Positions 16,376 through 25,407 of a stretch of 57,927 nucleotides of DNA are shown here, piece after piece; position 1 is the first letter of the stretch; the number at the start of each line of letters is the position of its first letter. The position numbers and the translations under genes were made by a program. The notes under the pieces were generated by a model. The model made no database searches. It was given only the letters and a program-made list of their open reading frames with translations, and was not told where the DNA came from. The stretch is taken from contig JAZNXS010000002.1 in NCBI GenBank assembly GCA_045594025.1, forward strand, positions 1 through 57,927, written 5' to 3'. The DNA is from Scatosoma sp045594025 (GTDB lineage: Bacteria; Bacillota; Clostridia; Christensenellales; Borkfalkiaceae).

Positions 16376-17695
16376 TTACTTATTTTCATGAACAAGACAT
16401 ACTTGCCCCGTCGTTCTTGACTTTTCCGCTGCAAGCGCCATCAAATGGCTTTCAATCGAGTATTCCAACGTCGTCCCCATTTCGCTTTCGCCTGCCAACG
16501 CTTTATAGAAATCCTTCACCATCATAAGGTCGCCGCCGCCGTGCCCAAACGTATCGTTCAGCGCCACCTTCAAAATTTCTTTAATGCTGAAGAACTGAGT
16601 CCCCTTGCCGTAACGGGAAAGACGGATATAATCGTTTTCCTCGTCCATTTCCACTTCGCCAAGCGTCCCGTGGAAGGTCATTTTTCTACCGGGAAGGGCT
16701 GTGAAAGCAGTCATGGTTAAGTTCGCCTTAATTCCGTTTTCAAACTGCATCACTACGGTTTGATTATCCACGACGTTATTATCGCAATCAAACACACATC
16801 TGCCATATTGATTGTTTTCATATGCGTTTCTAATCGATCCCTCCGTGATTGGACGAGTGAGATCGACCACGTTGAAAGGCCAACCCTGCTTTCTTGCATA
16901 ATCGTTCACGTCGGGTTTATCCTTTACCCAGTCGAAATCTTTTTTCCATTTCGCTACGTACAGTCTTTCTGCACTGTATACACATTCATTCATATACTTA
17001 CACGTTGCACAACGGCTCGACGCGCCTTCAGGCTTATTCTCCTTCTTAAAAAAAGATAAATCGCCCACGGAATATACCGTCTTGCATTTCGAATCCGCAT
17101 AGTATTGCAAAAGATCCAGATCGTGGCAGCATTTTTGCATGATCATCGGCGATGTTTCTTCGTCGTTGCGCCAGTTACCGCGAACGAAGCTGTGCGCCTG
17201 ATGCCAGTAGGTAACCTGTTCGATCCAGTCAATGCAGACAATTCTGCCGATCTCACCGCTATCGAGCAGCTCCTTGATTTTCAAAAACGCAGGCGCGTAA
17301 CGCAAAACGTGGCAAACAATCACCTTTCTATTGTATTTTTTGTTCGCTTCCAACAGTTCGTAAAGTTCTTCTTCCACAGGAGAGATCGGCTTTTCCAACA
17401 AAATGTCGTACCCCAATTCTAAAGCCTTGATACACATACGAACGTGATCTCTGTCCTGCGTGGCAATCACGAGCGCATCCGAACGCTTTTCCTTAAGAAA
17501 CTCATCAGCGTCCAAAAAACAACTTTCATCGGGAATCCCCCAGTCTTTTTGCGCAAGCGCAATTTTTTCAGTGTCAATATCGCACACCGAAACAATCTTA
17601 AACTTATCGCCGAAATTTTCGCTCATGCACTTTCCGTACGTATAATGTCCGCGAGAGCCGCAACCTAATATAGAAACGGTAAATACTTTTTCCAT
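16376..17695 (-). CDS. Gfo/Idh/MocA family oxidoreductase with a Cys cluster
   Basis: NAD(P)-dependent sugar dehydrogenase-like protein, 439 aa. The Rossmann start VSILGCGSRGHY, the EKPIS motif of the family, and a C-terminal alpha/beta substrate domain are visible. An inserted region near residue 235 holds CATCKYMNEC, a possible metal or iron-sulfur site; it is seen in a subset of this family. The substrate cannot be named. AGGAG lies before ATG 17695. Second gene of the operon, so it probably acts on a sugar released by GH78, GH36 or GH28. Confidence 0.88.
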   Translation of the reverse strand: MEKVFTVSILGCGSRGHYTYGKCMSENFGDKFKIVSVCDIDTEKIALAQKDWGIPDESCFLDADEFLKEKRSDALVIATQDRDHVRMCIKALELGYDILLEKPISPVEEELYELLEANKKYNRKVIVCHVLRYAPAFLKIKELLDSGEIGRIVCIDWIEQVTYWHQAHSFVRGNWRNDEETSPMIMQKCCHDLDLLQYYADSKCKTVYSVGDLSFFKKENKPEGASSRCATCKYMNECVYSAERLYVAKWKKDFDWVKDKPDVNDYARKQGWPFNVVDLTRPITEGSIRNAYENNQYGRCVFDCDNNVVDNQTVVMQFENGIKANLTMTAFTALPGRKMTFHGTLGEVEMDEENDYIRLSRYGKGTQFFSIKEILKVALNDTFGHGGGDLMMVKDFYKALAGESEMGTTLEYSIESHLMALAAEKSRTTGQVCLVHENK

Positions 17696-17715
17696 AATAT
17701 ACTCCTATCTATTTA

Positions 17716-19860
17716 TTATTTTATAATCGCGTTTAAAACGCCTTCCTGCATTTCCACAAAAAGCACGTCCCTATCGCCAAAGTCATAGCTGAATTTCACA
17801 CCTTTATCCGCGCGAACGTTGAAATGGTACTTACCCTCTTCATATTTCCATTCTACGCAAATTTTACCTTGACATGAACGATATTCGCCTTTGGCAAACG
17901 AAAGCTCCGAACTCAGCGAAGGCGCAATGCAAATTCCGCCGTTTTCGGTAAGCTTTATCCCCAGAACGTGGCTGTAGAGCCACTCTACACAAGAGCCTAA
18001 GCTGTAATGGTTAAAGGAATTCATGTTGGGCGTTTCAAACCCATGTTCTTCCGTATAACCGTTCCATCTTTCCCAAATGGTAGTAGCGCCGTGCTTTACG
18101 GTATATCCCCAAGAAGGATAATCCGTCCGCTTCATGATTTTATAAGCAATATCCGTTTCCCCGATTTCACAAAGCGCAGGAAGCAGAAATTTAACACCGA
18201 TAAAACCGGTTGTTAGCTTATAATCCGTTCTTGCAAGGGAAGCAATGAAATGCGATTTTATCTCGCTTACGTTTACAAACCCGACCGCGAGGGAAAAAGC
18301 ATAAACGGTTTGCGAATCCCCTTTGATTTCCCCATATTTATAAAGATAATTTTCCCTAAATGCATGTTTTATTTTTTGATAATAACACGCATACTTTTCA
18401 GCATTTTCCTCATCGCCCAAAATAGCAAACATTTTGGATATCAAATTTGCCGTCAAACCAAAGAAGCATTGACTGATTACTTCAGCGTCGTCTGCTCTTT
18501 CCACGGAAAGCCAGTCTCCAAACGCATTTTGCACCTTAAGTAAATATTTTTCGCTCTTGGCTAAATAGTACTGAAAGTGTTGCATGCAAAAAGGCAGATT
18601 TTCCGTTAAAACGTCCTTATTGCGATAATGCAGATAATGATAATACGGAATGATACAGATCGAGTCCGCCCATCCGGGGACCCCTGCGGTGGAAACGGAA
18701 ACGGGAATAAAGAACGGTACGAATGACGGCACTTTACCGTCAGGCAAAATATCCGCTTGTATCAGTCGCAAGTAATTGACGAAAAAACGGTTACAGTCGC
18801 TGTTGAACATCGCAGAATTGCAAAAAACCTGCGCGTCGCCCGTCCAGCCCAACCTCTCGTCACGCTGAGGACAGTCGGTCGGAAGGGATATAAAATTCCC
18901 TTTCTGCCCCCACAAAGCGTTGCGATAAACTGCATTCACAATTTCATCGGAACATTCAAACTTCCCATGATACGTTAAATCTTGCGACAAGACAACACCC
19001 TCGATATTCGTTATCTCCACTTCGCCCGAATAACAAATTTCAGCATATCTAAACCCGTGGAAGGTAAATTTGGGTTCGAAGTGATCTTCTCCGCCTGAAA
19101 GAATGATTCTATCTTCCGCCTTTGCAGAACGCAAGTTATCATAATAGAGCGTTCCGTCGTCATTTAAAACTTCAGCGTGCTTTACTAAGATTTCCGTTCC
19201 TCGTTTTCCTTTGACCGTACAACGAATAAAACCTGCAAAATTTTGTTTAAAATCCAATCTTACAACGCCGTCTTTATCCCATAAAATATCAGGCTTTAAA
19301 TAATCGATTTTAACCACCGGTTCATAGTCGTAATCCCGAAAGGGTACTTTCACGTCGTAGGATTTGGCAAAATCCAAATCGGAAAAATCGACATGCGCAG
19401 GCGTTGTAAAATCCACGGTTTCCCCATCGAAGAAGGAAGATTTTACAATTTTGGAATCCCCTACCCGCCACGTTTCGTCCGTAGATACGGTTTGGTGGGA
19501 TCCGTCTTTGAAGTCAAGCGAAATTTCTGCGAATAATGCGTTTATTTCGCCGTATACGTCAGGACCTTTCCCATAACCGAGCCGGCCGGAATACCAACCT
19601 TCCGCCACCATGATTTCAACGAGGTTTTCCTCTTTTAACCACTCCGTAACGTCGTAAGAACACATATGGACGTATTTATTGTAATTCGTCCAACCGGGCA
19701 TAAAATATTCCTCTATCTCGCGTCCGTTGATTTTCACGTTGAAAATGCCGAGCGCAGAAATTTTCAAGAGCCCTTTTTTAACCGGTTTTTCAATACTGAA
19801 TTTTTTATAAAAAACCGCTACGTTTTTATTTGTTTTTTCTAAATCTCTTACTATCCACAT
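17716..19860 (-). CDS. GH78 alpha-L-rhamnosidase
   Basis: Releases alpha-linked rhamnose. The 714-aa protein has the GH78 order: an N-terminal beta-sandwich (KPVKKGLLKISALGIFNVKI), a carbohydrate-binding-like module (GEVEITNIEGVVLSQDL region), an (alpha/alpha)6 barrel with the hallmark CPQRDERLGWTGDAQVF, GATTIWERWNG and NSFNHYSLGSCVEWLY, and a C-terminal beta-domain. No signal peptide. ATG 19860 (MWIVRDLEK) is preferred to an upstream TTG; there is no strong ribosome site. It is the first gene of the carbohydrate operon and lies behind a palindrome-containing promoter region. Confidence 0.93.
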   Translation of the reverse strand: MWIVRDLEKTNKNVAVFYKKFSIEKPVKKGLLKISALGIFNVKINGREIEEYFMPGWTNYNKYVHMCSYDVTEWLKEENLVEIMVAEGWYSGRLGYGKGPDVYGEINALFAEISLDFKDGSHQTVSTDETWRVGDSKIVKSSFFDGETVDFTTPAHVDFSDLDFAKSYDVKVPFRDYDYEPVVKIDYLKPDILWDKDGVVRLDFKQNFAGFIRCTVKGKRGTEILVKHAEVLNDDGTLYYDNLRSAKAEDRIILSGGEDHFEPKFTFHGFRYAEICYSGEVEITNIEGVVLSQDLTYHGKFECSDEIVNAVYRNALWGQKGNFISLPTDCPQRDERLGWTGDAQVFCNSAMFNSDCNRFFVNYLRLIQADILPDGKVPSFVPFFIPVSVSTAGVPGWADSICIIPYYHYLHYRNKDVLTENLPFCMQHFQYYLAKSEKYLLKVQNAFGDWLSVERADDAEVISQCFFGLTANLISKMFAILGDEENAEKYACYYQKIKHAFRENYLYKYGEIKGDSQTVYAFSLAVGFVNVSEIKSHFIASLARTDYKLTTGFIGVKFLLPALCEIGETDIAYKIMKRTDYPSWGYTVKHGATTIWERWNGYTEEHGFETPNMNSFNHYSLGSCVEWLYSHVLGIKLTENGGICIAPSLSSELSFAKGEYRSCQGKICVEWKYEEGKYHFNVRADKGVKFSYDFGDRDVLFVEMQEGVLNAIIK

Positions 19861-19950
19861 AATACAAAGCAAACTATCCGCAAAAAATATAAAATGAGTG
19901 TTAGGCTCCCCCTAAACACATAATGAAAATACGCATCCAATATATGTTTC

Positions 19951-19981
19951 ATGGTTTACCTAACCGTTTTGGTAATTACCA
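19951..19981 (-). promoter_or_regulatory. Probable operator upstream of the GH78 operon
   Basis: A perfect 12-bp palindrome TGGTAATTACCA (19970-19981) lies next to a related half-site ATGGTTTACC (19951-19960), about 90-120 bases before the first gene. No cognate regulator gene is adjacent. The core promoter is not clear. Confidence 0.5.
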
Positions 19982-20159
19982 TTTTTACTATCTTATCACT
20001 TCGCATAATTTATGTCAACACTAAACATGAATTTATTTTTATTTTTTTATAAATAAAAAAATGAAAGTATTTTTTTAATGCAAATCCATGCCCCATAAAG
20101 CAAGGCGTTTTTCTCTCGAAAAACGGCTCCCACCCTCGAATACCTCTTCAAACCCTATA

Positions 20160-20250
20160 CCCCCGATAATTCGGCCGTACTTCAAGGCCTATTCTGCGCC
20201 AACAAAAAGTGCCCCAAAATAGGGGCACTTCGTTGGCGCAGGAAGAGGGA
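20160..20250 (-). repeat. Second copy of the tRNA-Ser 3' end plus terminator
   Basis: This roughly 90-bp block is nearly identical to 20331-20421, offset by 171 bp. It contains the last bases of the tRNA acceptor with CCA (CGCAGGAAGAGGGA on the plus strand) and a GTGCCCC/GGGGCAC hairpin inside a longer GCGCCAAC/GTTGGCGC stem. Confidence 0.85.
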
Positions 20251-20330
20251 AATTGGCTTTGCCAAAGCGTCCTCGCTGAATAACCCCCGCGTTTCATTCT
20301 TATCGCTCCTCTTTTCGCTCGTCGCGCGAA

Positions 20331-20421
20331 CCCCCGATAATTCGGCCGTACTTCAAGACCTATTCTGCGCCAACAAAAAAGTGCCCCAAAAAGGGGCACT
20401 TCGTTGGCGCAGGAAGAGGGA
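20331..20421 (-). repeat. tRNA-Ser terminator block, first copy
   Basis: Directly joined to the tRNA gene. The AAGTGCCCC/GGGGCACTT hairpin (20380-20402) followed on the minus strand by a T-run is the tRNA terminator. The 81 bases between the two copies (20251-20330) hold no gene that I can support. Confidence 0.85.
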
Positions 20422-20493
20422 TTCGAACCCCCGTGGGCTTTCGCCCAAACGGTTTTCAAGACCGCCTCGTTATGACCGCTTCGATATTCCTGC
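20405..20493 (-). tRNA. tRNA-Ser(UGA)
   Basis: On the minus strand the acceptor GCAGGAA pairs with TTCCTGC, followed by discriminator G and an encoded CCA. The anticodon loop CTTGAAA gives anticodon TGA. A long variable arm (TTTGGGCGAAAGCCCA) and a normal TTCGAAT T-loop fit a class II serine tRNA. Confidence 0.96.
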
Positions 20494-20545
20494 ATGAAAA
20501 ATATAAGTTCTGAAAGTAAACGGATTTTTCAACGCTTACTTAGCT

Positions 20546-20574
20546 ATTATAACGCACACGTGTAAAAATGTCAA
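20546..20574 (-). promoter_or_regulatory. tRNA-Ser promoter
   Basis: Minus strand TTGACA (20569-20574), 17-bp spacer, TATAAT (20546-20551): full consensus. Confidence 0.88.
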
Positions 20575-20620
20575 ACTATTTTTAGGGGGAAAATCAGTTT
20601 TTCAAAAAAGCGCGCAACAC

Positions 20621-20650
20621 TTGACATTTCCGTCTACTTTCCACTATAAT
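20621..20650 (+). promoter_or_regulatory. Promoter of the QueG-like gene
   Basis: TTGACA (20621-20626), 18-bp spacer, TATAAT (20645-20650); GAGG follows at 20662. Confidence 0.82.
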
Positions 20651-20670
20651 ATACCTATCGTGAGGTAACT

Positions 20671-21333
20671 ATGCAAACGAAATTAAAAGAATTAGCAATC
20701 AAACTCGGCGCCGACCTTGTCGGTTTTTGCCAACTACATACCCCTGCAAAAGGATATGAACAGCTCCCCTATGCCGTGTCCATCGGCGTAAAGCTTTCCG
20801 ACGCCGTGTTACAAACAATAGATACCGCGCCCTCTTTCGTATATTTTCAACACTACCGCACGGCGAACACTTTACTTGACCAAGTCGCCTTCCGCTTGGC
20901 GCGTGAAATCGAAAAGAACGGCTATTCCGCCTTGCCCATCGCCGCTAGCCAAAGCCTTGGCAAAAACAATCCCTACTGCGGCGTGTTACCGCATAAAACG
21001 GCGGCAGTATTATCAGGACTCGGTTTCGTTGGAAAAAGCGGGCTGTTCCTCTCTGAAAAATACGGAAGTAAAGTCCGTCTTGCTACCATAATCACAGACA
21101 TGCCCCTATCCAATGAGCTCCCTGTTATAGAAAACGGCTGTGGAAACTGTCATGCTTGTCAAAGCGCTTGCCCGGCAGGCGCAATCTTCGGGGAACTCCC
21201 CACAACGGACGGTCAAAGAAACTTCGATGCAGAGAAATGCTCTCGCTATATGAAAGAACATTTCCAAGACGTGGGCAGAGGAAGCGTTTGCGGTATTTGT
21301 ATTAAAGTATGTCCCAAAAATCAACTGCAATAA
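20671..21333 (+). CDS. QueG-like double 4Fe-4S cluster protein
   Basis: The 220-aa protein resembles epoxyqueuosine reductase relatives (COG1600-like). It has two iron-sulfur motifs in the last third, CGNCHACQSACP and CGICIKVCP, and an N-terminal GADLVGFC start. It is much shorter than true QueG (about 350-380 aa) and lacks the C-terminal HEAT region, so it is better called a short QueG-like ferredoxin-type protein of unknown substrate. It is a single-gene unit with its own promoter and terminator. Confidence 0.8.
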   Translation: MQTKLKELAIKLGADLVGFCQLHTPAKGYEQLPYAVSIGVKLSDAVLQTIDTAPSFVYFQHYRTANTLLDQVAFRLAREIEKNGYSALPIAASQSLGKNNPYCGVLPHKTAAVLSGLGFVGKSGLFLSEKYGSKVRLATIITDMPLSNELPVIENGCGNCHACQSACPAGAIFGELPTTDGQRNFDAEKCSRYMKEHFQDVGRGSVCGICIKVCPKNQLQ

Positions 21334-21336
21334 TCA

Positions 21337-21371
21337 AAAAAGCTTGAACGAAACCGTTCAAGCTTTTTTCA
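21337..21371. terminator. Bidirectional terminator between the QueG-like and GH31 genes
   Basis: AAAAAGCTTGAACG and CGTTCAAGCTTTTTT (centre about 21352) form a 13-14 bp stem with A and T runs for both converging genes. Confidence 0.88.
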
Positions 21372-21381
21372 TACAGTTATC

Positions 21382-23859
21382 TTATAAAATTTCTTTTAAG
21401 CGAAGCTTTGTCGCGTAATCAAGCATGGGATTATCCAATTCTGCCAAATATTCCTCAAACGTTGTGGCTTTTGCGATGCGTTTCCACGCCTTTTCCTTTT
21501 CGCGGTTATTCCCCTCCGCTTGGGTGAGAATATCTCGCGCGCGCAAAATCCATTTTTGCAGCTTCGGCGTAGGAATATACGAAATCTCCAAACGGTACGT
21601 TTTTGCAGGCGAATATGCAAACTTCACTTCCAAACAATCGGAAAGCCGCTTTTCCACCGCAACGTTTCCTCCGTCTACAATCAAACGCACGTGCGCATTT
21701 TTCGTATTCTTAAAACAGATTTTCATCTCTCTGTTCTCAGGACAAACCGCATATTCTCCATGCGAGAAAATAATCAGTGATTGCGTACCTACCCCATTGA
21801 TTTCGGTATATTCGGACTTAAATTCGGTGAAGAGCACCGTGTACTTTTTGTCGTCTAAACCGTCTTCATATAAGGTGTAATTATTCGTCCCTTCATATAC
21901 CCAAACCTCCATTTTTTCAGGGTTGCGTACCGCATTTTTATTATCTGCCGACAGTGGAATGATCGCGCCGCGCCTTGCCAATACGGGAATGGATTCCAAA
22001 GAACGAAGCAATAAGACTTCCTTGCCGCCTGCAGACGCTTCATACTCGTCGCCCGTGAAAATATCCGTCCACTTCCCTTCGGGAATCCATGCGCGAACGC
22101 GCGCGTATCCATCGGGATATGCCTTTTGCGTTACCGGCGCAACAAGCAATTCACTGCCGAAACGGTATTCTTCCTTGTACGCATACGCTTGTCTATCCTT
22201 CCATTCGTAGTACAGAGGCTCGACAAGCGGCTTGCCTTCCACGCAGTTCAAATAGTTTGCATTATACAAATACGGAACAAGCTTATGTCTGAACCGCAAA
22301 AAGTTTTCCGCGATCAAGCCTGCGCCGTTGCCGTAAGCCCAAGGCTCTTTTGTCATGGTATCGTCATTCGTGCAATGCAAGCGCGTAATCGGGCTAAATA
22401 CCCCGTACTGCACGTGACGAACAAACAACTCGTTGGATTTTTCTCCGAAATTATGGCCGCCGATATCATGGCTCCACCACGTGTAGCCTACGTTGCTTGC
22501 CGTCGCCGTAAAGTACGGCAAATACGCAAGCGTCTTCCACGAAATGGTCGTATCGCCGGAGAACCCGATGGGATACCTGTGTGAACCGATCCCCGCATAA
22601 CGGGACAAAATCATCGGTACTGTGTGTTTGGAAGCATTGTCATAATAGTGATAATGATTCAACGCCCACAGAGGATCGTACTTTTCCTCGATCGGATTTG
22701 CCGCCTTTTCCCAAGGGTGTCTACCATCGTGCCAATCAATTTTCGATTGTTGCCAATCAATCCACCAAAAATCTACGCCCATCATTTCGTGGGGGGTATG
22801 TCCGAGATCAAAGTATGCGTTGATGAAACGGTCATACGTGAAGTCAAACGGTACCTGTAACCCTTTCGACGCGTCCATGCCCATAGCGTTTGCCATGTTT
22901 TCGTAGCTTTCCTCCCACCAACGGAAACCGTCCGCAGGATGCAAATTCAAGGTAACTTTCATCCCCCTTGCATGCAGGGCGTCTAAAAAGCCTTGAGGAT
23001 CGGGGAAAAGATTTTTATTCCACGTATACCCCGTCCATCCGAGCGCCCATTCGTGGTTGCCAACGTATTCGGGGCCGTCTTTTCCGCTTTCCGCAATGCC
23101 AAGCTCTGTTTCAATATTGGACGAATAATGCCAGTCCATATCCACCGTCGCAACGCTGATCGGAACGTTCTTATCTTCAAAATGATTCAATAAACGAAGA
23201 TATTCTTCATCGGTGTAAACGTGGTAACGGCTCCACCAGTTCCCCAGCGCAAATCTGGGCACGAGCGCCGCCCTACCCGTAAGCATATATAACGCCTGCA
23301 CCGCGCCGCGATAATCGTCGCCGTATACAAATACGTATTCGTCGCTGCCAACTGCCCTTTCCGGCTTCACCTCGCCGTCAACGCCGAGCGTTAAGGACGT
23401 GGAATCATCCAAAACCGCTACGCCCGTCTTAGAACAAACGCCCTTGGAAAGCTGGATATGCTGAGGACGAATCGTATCGTCCCAGGGTACGGAAAAATAA
23501 TCCCCATCACAGAAATCCAACGTTCTGTACGTACCCAACAGATTGCCATAATTATCCAAGGTGCAACGCTTATCGCCCATTTCAACGCATGCCTGCCCCC
23601 GTTCTTTATACAAAACCAAGCGACAAACCGAGGTTTCAATTACGGCATGCGCGTCATCCGCCTGCAACTTAAAATCCTGCGGCGCTGTATTTCTAAACCA
23701 GACCGCCTGCGTGGCTTCGTCACGGAACCTCTTCTCCGAATTTTTTTCAATACGGAACAATCTGTCCGTGAGTACAGTAACACGGTAATCCAGCCAATAT
23801 ACGTAATTTTTCTCATCTGCTTTCGGCGCGATCTGCGCAACTAAGCGTTCGTTTAACAT
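21382..23859 (-). CDS. GH31 alpha-glucosidase/alpha-xylosidase-type hydrolase
   Basis: GH31 enzymes cleave alpha-glucosides, alpha-xylosides or similar bonds. The 825-aa protein has an N-terminal galactose-mutarotase-like beta-sandwich, the barrel with the nucleophile Asp368 in WWIDWQ and the acid/base Asp436 in FSGDTTIS, then proximal and distal beta-domains. A C-terminal helical tail (residues about 755-825) is extra. No signal peptide. GGAGG precedes ATG 23859. It follows the DUF1653 gene by 14 bases and so shares its transcript. Substrate cannot be fixed from motifs. Confidence 0.93.
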   Translation of the reverse strand: MLNERLVAQIAPKADEKNYVYWLDYRVTVLTDRLFRIEKNSEKRFRDEATQAVWFRNTAPQDFKLQADDAHAVIETSVCRLVLYKERGQACVEMGDKRCTLDNYGNLLGTYRTLDFCDGDYFSVPWDDTIRPQHIQLSKGVCSKTGVAVLDDSTSLTLGVDGEVKPERAVGSDEYVFVYGDDYRGAVQALYMLTGRAALVPRFALGNWWSRYHVYTDEEYLRLLNHFEDKNVPISVATVDMDWHYSSNIETELGIAESGKDGPEYVGNHEWALGWTGYTWNKNLFPDPQGFLDALHARGMKVTLNLHPADGFRWWEESYENMANAMGMDASKGLQVPFDFTYDRFINAYFDLGHTPHEMMGVDFWWIDWQQSKIDWHDGRHPWEKAANPIEEKYDPLWALNHYHYYDNASKHTVPMILSRYAGIGSHRYPIGFSGDTTISWKTLAYLPYFTATASNVGYTWWSHDIGGHNFGEKSNELFVRHVQYGVFSPITRLHCTNDDTMTKEPWAYGNGAGLIAENFLRFRHKLVPYLYNANYLNCVEGKPLVEPLYYEWKDRQAYAYKEEYRFGSELLVAPVTQKAYPDGYARVRAWIPEGKWTDIFTGDEYEASAGGKEVLLLRSLESIPVLARRGAIIPLSADNKNAVRNPEKMEVWVYEGTNNYTLYEDGLDDKKYTVLFTEFKSEYTEINGVGTQSLIIFSHGEYAVCPENREMKICFKNTKNAHVRLIVDGGNVAVEKRLSDCLEVKFAYSPAKTYRLEISYIPTPKLQKWILRARDILTQAEGNNREKEKAWKRIAKATTFEEYLAELDNPMLDYATKLRLKEIL

Positions 23860-23873
23860 ACCAACCTCCGAGT

Positions 23874-24089
23874 TTAATTCCCTATGTAAGTAAATCTTTG
23901 ATACACCGTTCCATCACGCTCCACTTCCTCATTCCACATGGAAGCAGGGCGCACCCAAACGGACTTTTCGCCGTATAATGCGCGATAGACCACCATTTTT
24001 TCACCCGTTTCCGAATGATTGGCAAAGCAAAGCACCTCATATTCGTTCCCTTTAAAGTGTTTATACTTTCCTATCTTAATCTCGTCCAT
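23874..24089 (-). CDS. DUF1653 domain protein
   Basis: The 71-aa product has the DUF1653 pattern: GKYKHFKGNEYEVLCFANHSE, VVYRALYGEKSVWVRP and FTYIG. Function of the family is unknown. AAGGAG precedes ATG 24089. First gene of a two-gene unit with GH31, diverging from the permease gene; a candidate promoter TTGCAT-N17-TACACT lies on the minus strand near 24111-24140. Confidence 0.85.
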   Translation of the reverse strand: MDEIKIGKYKHFKGNEYEVLCFANHSETGEKMVVYRALYGEKSVWVRPASMWNEEVERDGTVYQRFTYIGN

Positions 24090-24240
24090 GGCGCATAACT
24101 CCTTTTAAAATAGTGTACCACATTCGTCAATAAAATGCAACGTTTCCGCAAAAAAAATTAAAAAATGGCGTAAAATCAATAGCTTTTCCTACGGAAAAGT
24201 ATTATAATATCCCTCGGCATTGTAAAAAAGGGTGATTATT

Positions 24241-25392
24241 ATGCAAATAGCGAAAAGACATTTTCATTTTCCCATCATTCATCGAGCACAAATTGCAGCG
24301 TTTTTGAAAAAGAATGCCGTTTTACTCGTGGCGACGGCAGCCGCACTAATCACGTCGTTTATCATTCCCCCTAACGCGGAATATCTTACCTATTTTGATT
24401 GGAAAACGCTGACTTGTCTGTTCTGCGTACTCGCCGTAGTGTGCGCGTTTAAAAACATACAGTTCTTTACCGTCCTCGCAGAAAAGATTGTGGCGCTGTT
24501 TAAAAACACTCGAGCGAGCATTTTAGCCCTTTCCTATATCACCTTTTTAGGCTCTATGCTCATTGCCAACGATATGGCGCTTTTGACCTTTCTCCCTTTA
24601 GGCTATTTCGTACTTTCCTCCACGGGGAAGAACAAATACATGGCGTTCACCTTTATTATGCAAAATATTGCGGCTAACCTTGGCGGTATGCTCACCCCCT
24701 TTGGGAACCCGCAAAACTTGTACTTATATACAAAATTTGAAATCCCCACGGGGGAATTCGTCTTGACCATGCTCCCCCCGTTTTTGATTTCCGTCGCCTT
24801 GATTACCCTTTGCTGTTTCCTTTTCGTAAAGAAAGAACCCTTGGAAATCGAAAGCAAAAAAATCGCTTTACCTAAGTGGCGCACCATAGTTTATTCCCTT
24901 TTATTTATCCTTTCTATCGTGATTGTATTCCGTATTATTCCTTTCGAAATCGGACTGATTACCGTTCCTTTGGTGCTGTTATTCCTCGATAGAAAAGCCT
25001 TGAAAGACGTCGACTACGGTTTACTTCTCACCTTTGTGATGTTCTTCATCTTCTCGGGAAACATGTCGAGAATTCCGCTTATCCAAAGCTTGTTTGAAAG
25101 CCTGCTTAGCACTAACACTTTGCTTGTATCTGTGTTCTCTTGCCAGATTATAAGTAACGTCCCCTCTGCTATTTTGTTATCGCAATTTACAGGGAATTAT
25201 ACCGAGCTACTTTTAGGGGTGAATATCGGCGGCGTGGGAACGCTGATCTCCTCGCTGGCAAGCTTGATTACTTTCCGCGAATACGTATCCCATAATCCTA
25301 CGAAAACGAAAAGCTATTTGCTTCTTTTTTCGGCGTTTAACTTTGCATTCCTCTTCCTTTTGACAGGAATGCAGATGTTGATACTACTTTAA
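24241..25392 (+). CDS. ArsB/SLC13-like membrane permease
   Basis: A 383-aa integral membrane protein with about 10 hydrophobic segments, of the ion transporter superfamily that includes ArsB and citrate permeases. Family-like loops are SMLIANDMALLTFLPLGYF and NLGGMLTPFGNPQNLYLY in the first half and QIISNVPSAILLSQF in the second. ATG 24241 has AGGGTGA upstream and is better than the GTG three codons earlier. TATAAT at 24203-24208 is the probable -10; an inverted repeat CTTTTCC/GGAAAAG covers the spacer. Ion not predictable. The next gene, trmO, follows after 15 bases. Confidence 0.8.
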   Translation: MQIAKRHFHFPIIHRAQIAAFLKKNAVLLVATAAALITSFIIPPNAEYLTYFDWKTLTCLFCVLAVVCAFKNIQFFTVLAEKIVALFKNTRASILALSYITFLGSMLIANDMALLTFLPLGYFVLSSTGKNKYMAFTFIMQNIAANLGGMLTPFGNPQNLYLYTKFEIPTGEFVLTMLPPFLISVALITLCCFLFVKKEPLEIESKKIALPKWRTIVYSLLFILSIVIVFRIIPFEIGLITVPLVLLFLDRKALKDVDYGLLLTFVMFFIFSGNMSRIPLIQSLFESLLSTNTLLVSVFSCQIISNVPSAILLSQFTGNYTELLLGVNIGGVGTLISSLASLITFREYVSHNPTKTKSYLLLFSAFNFAFLFLLTGMQMLILL

Positions 25393-25407
25393 TCGGACGG
25401 CTTTATC

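Noticed and set aside
20148..20495. 115-aa open frame across the tRNA region, minus strand
   Set aside because: It translates the tRNA-Ser gene and the duplicated terminator block; its internal protein repeat simply reflects the DNA repeat.
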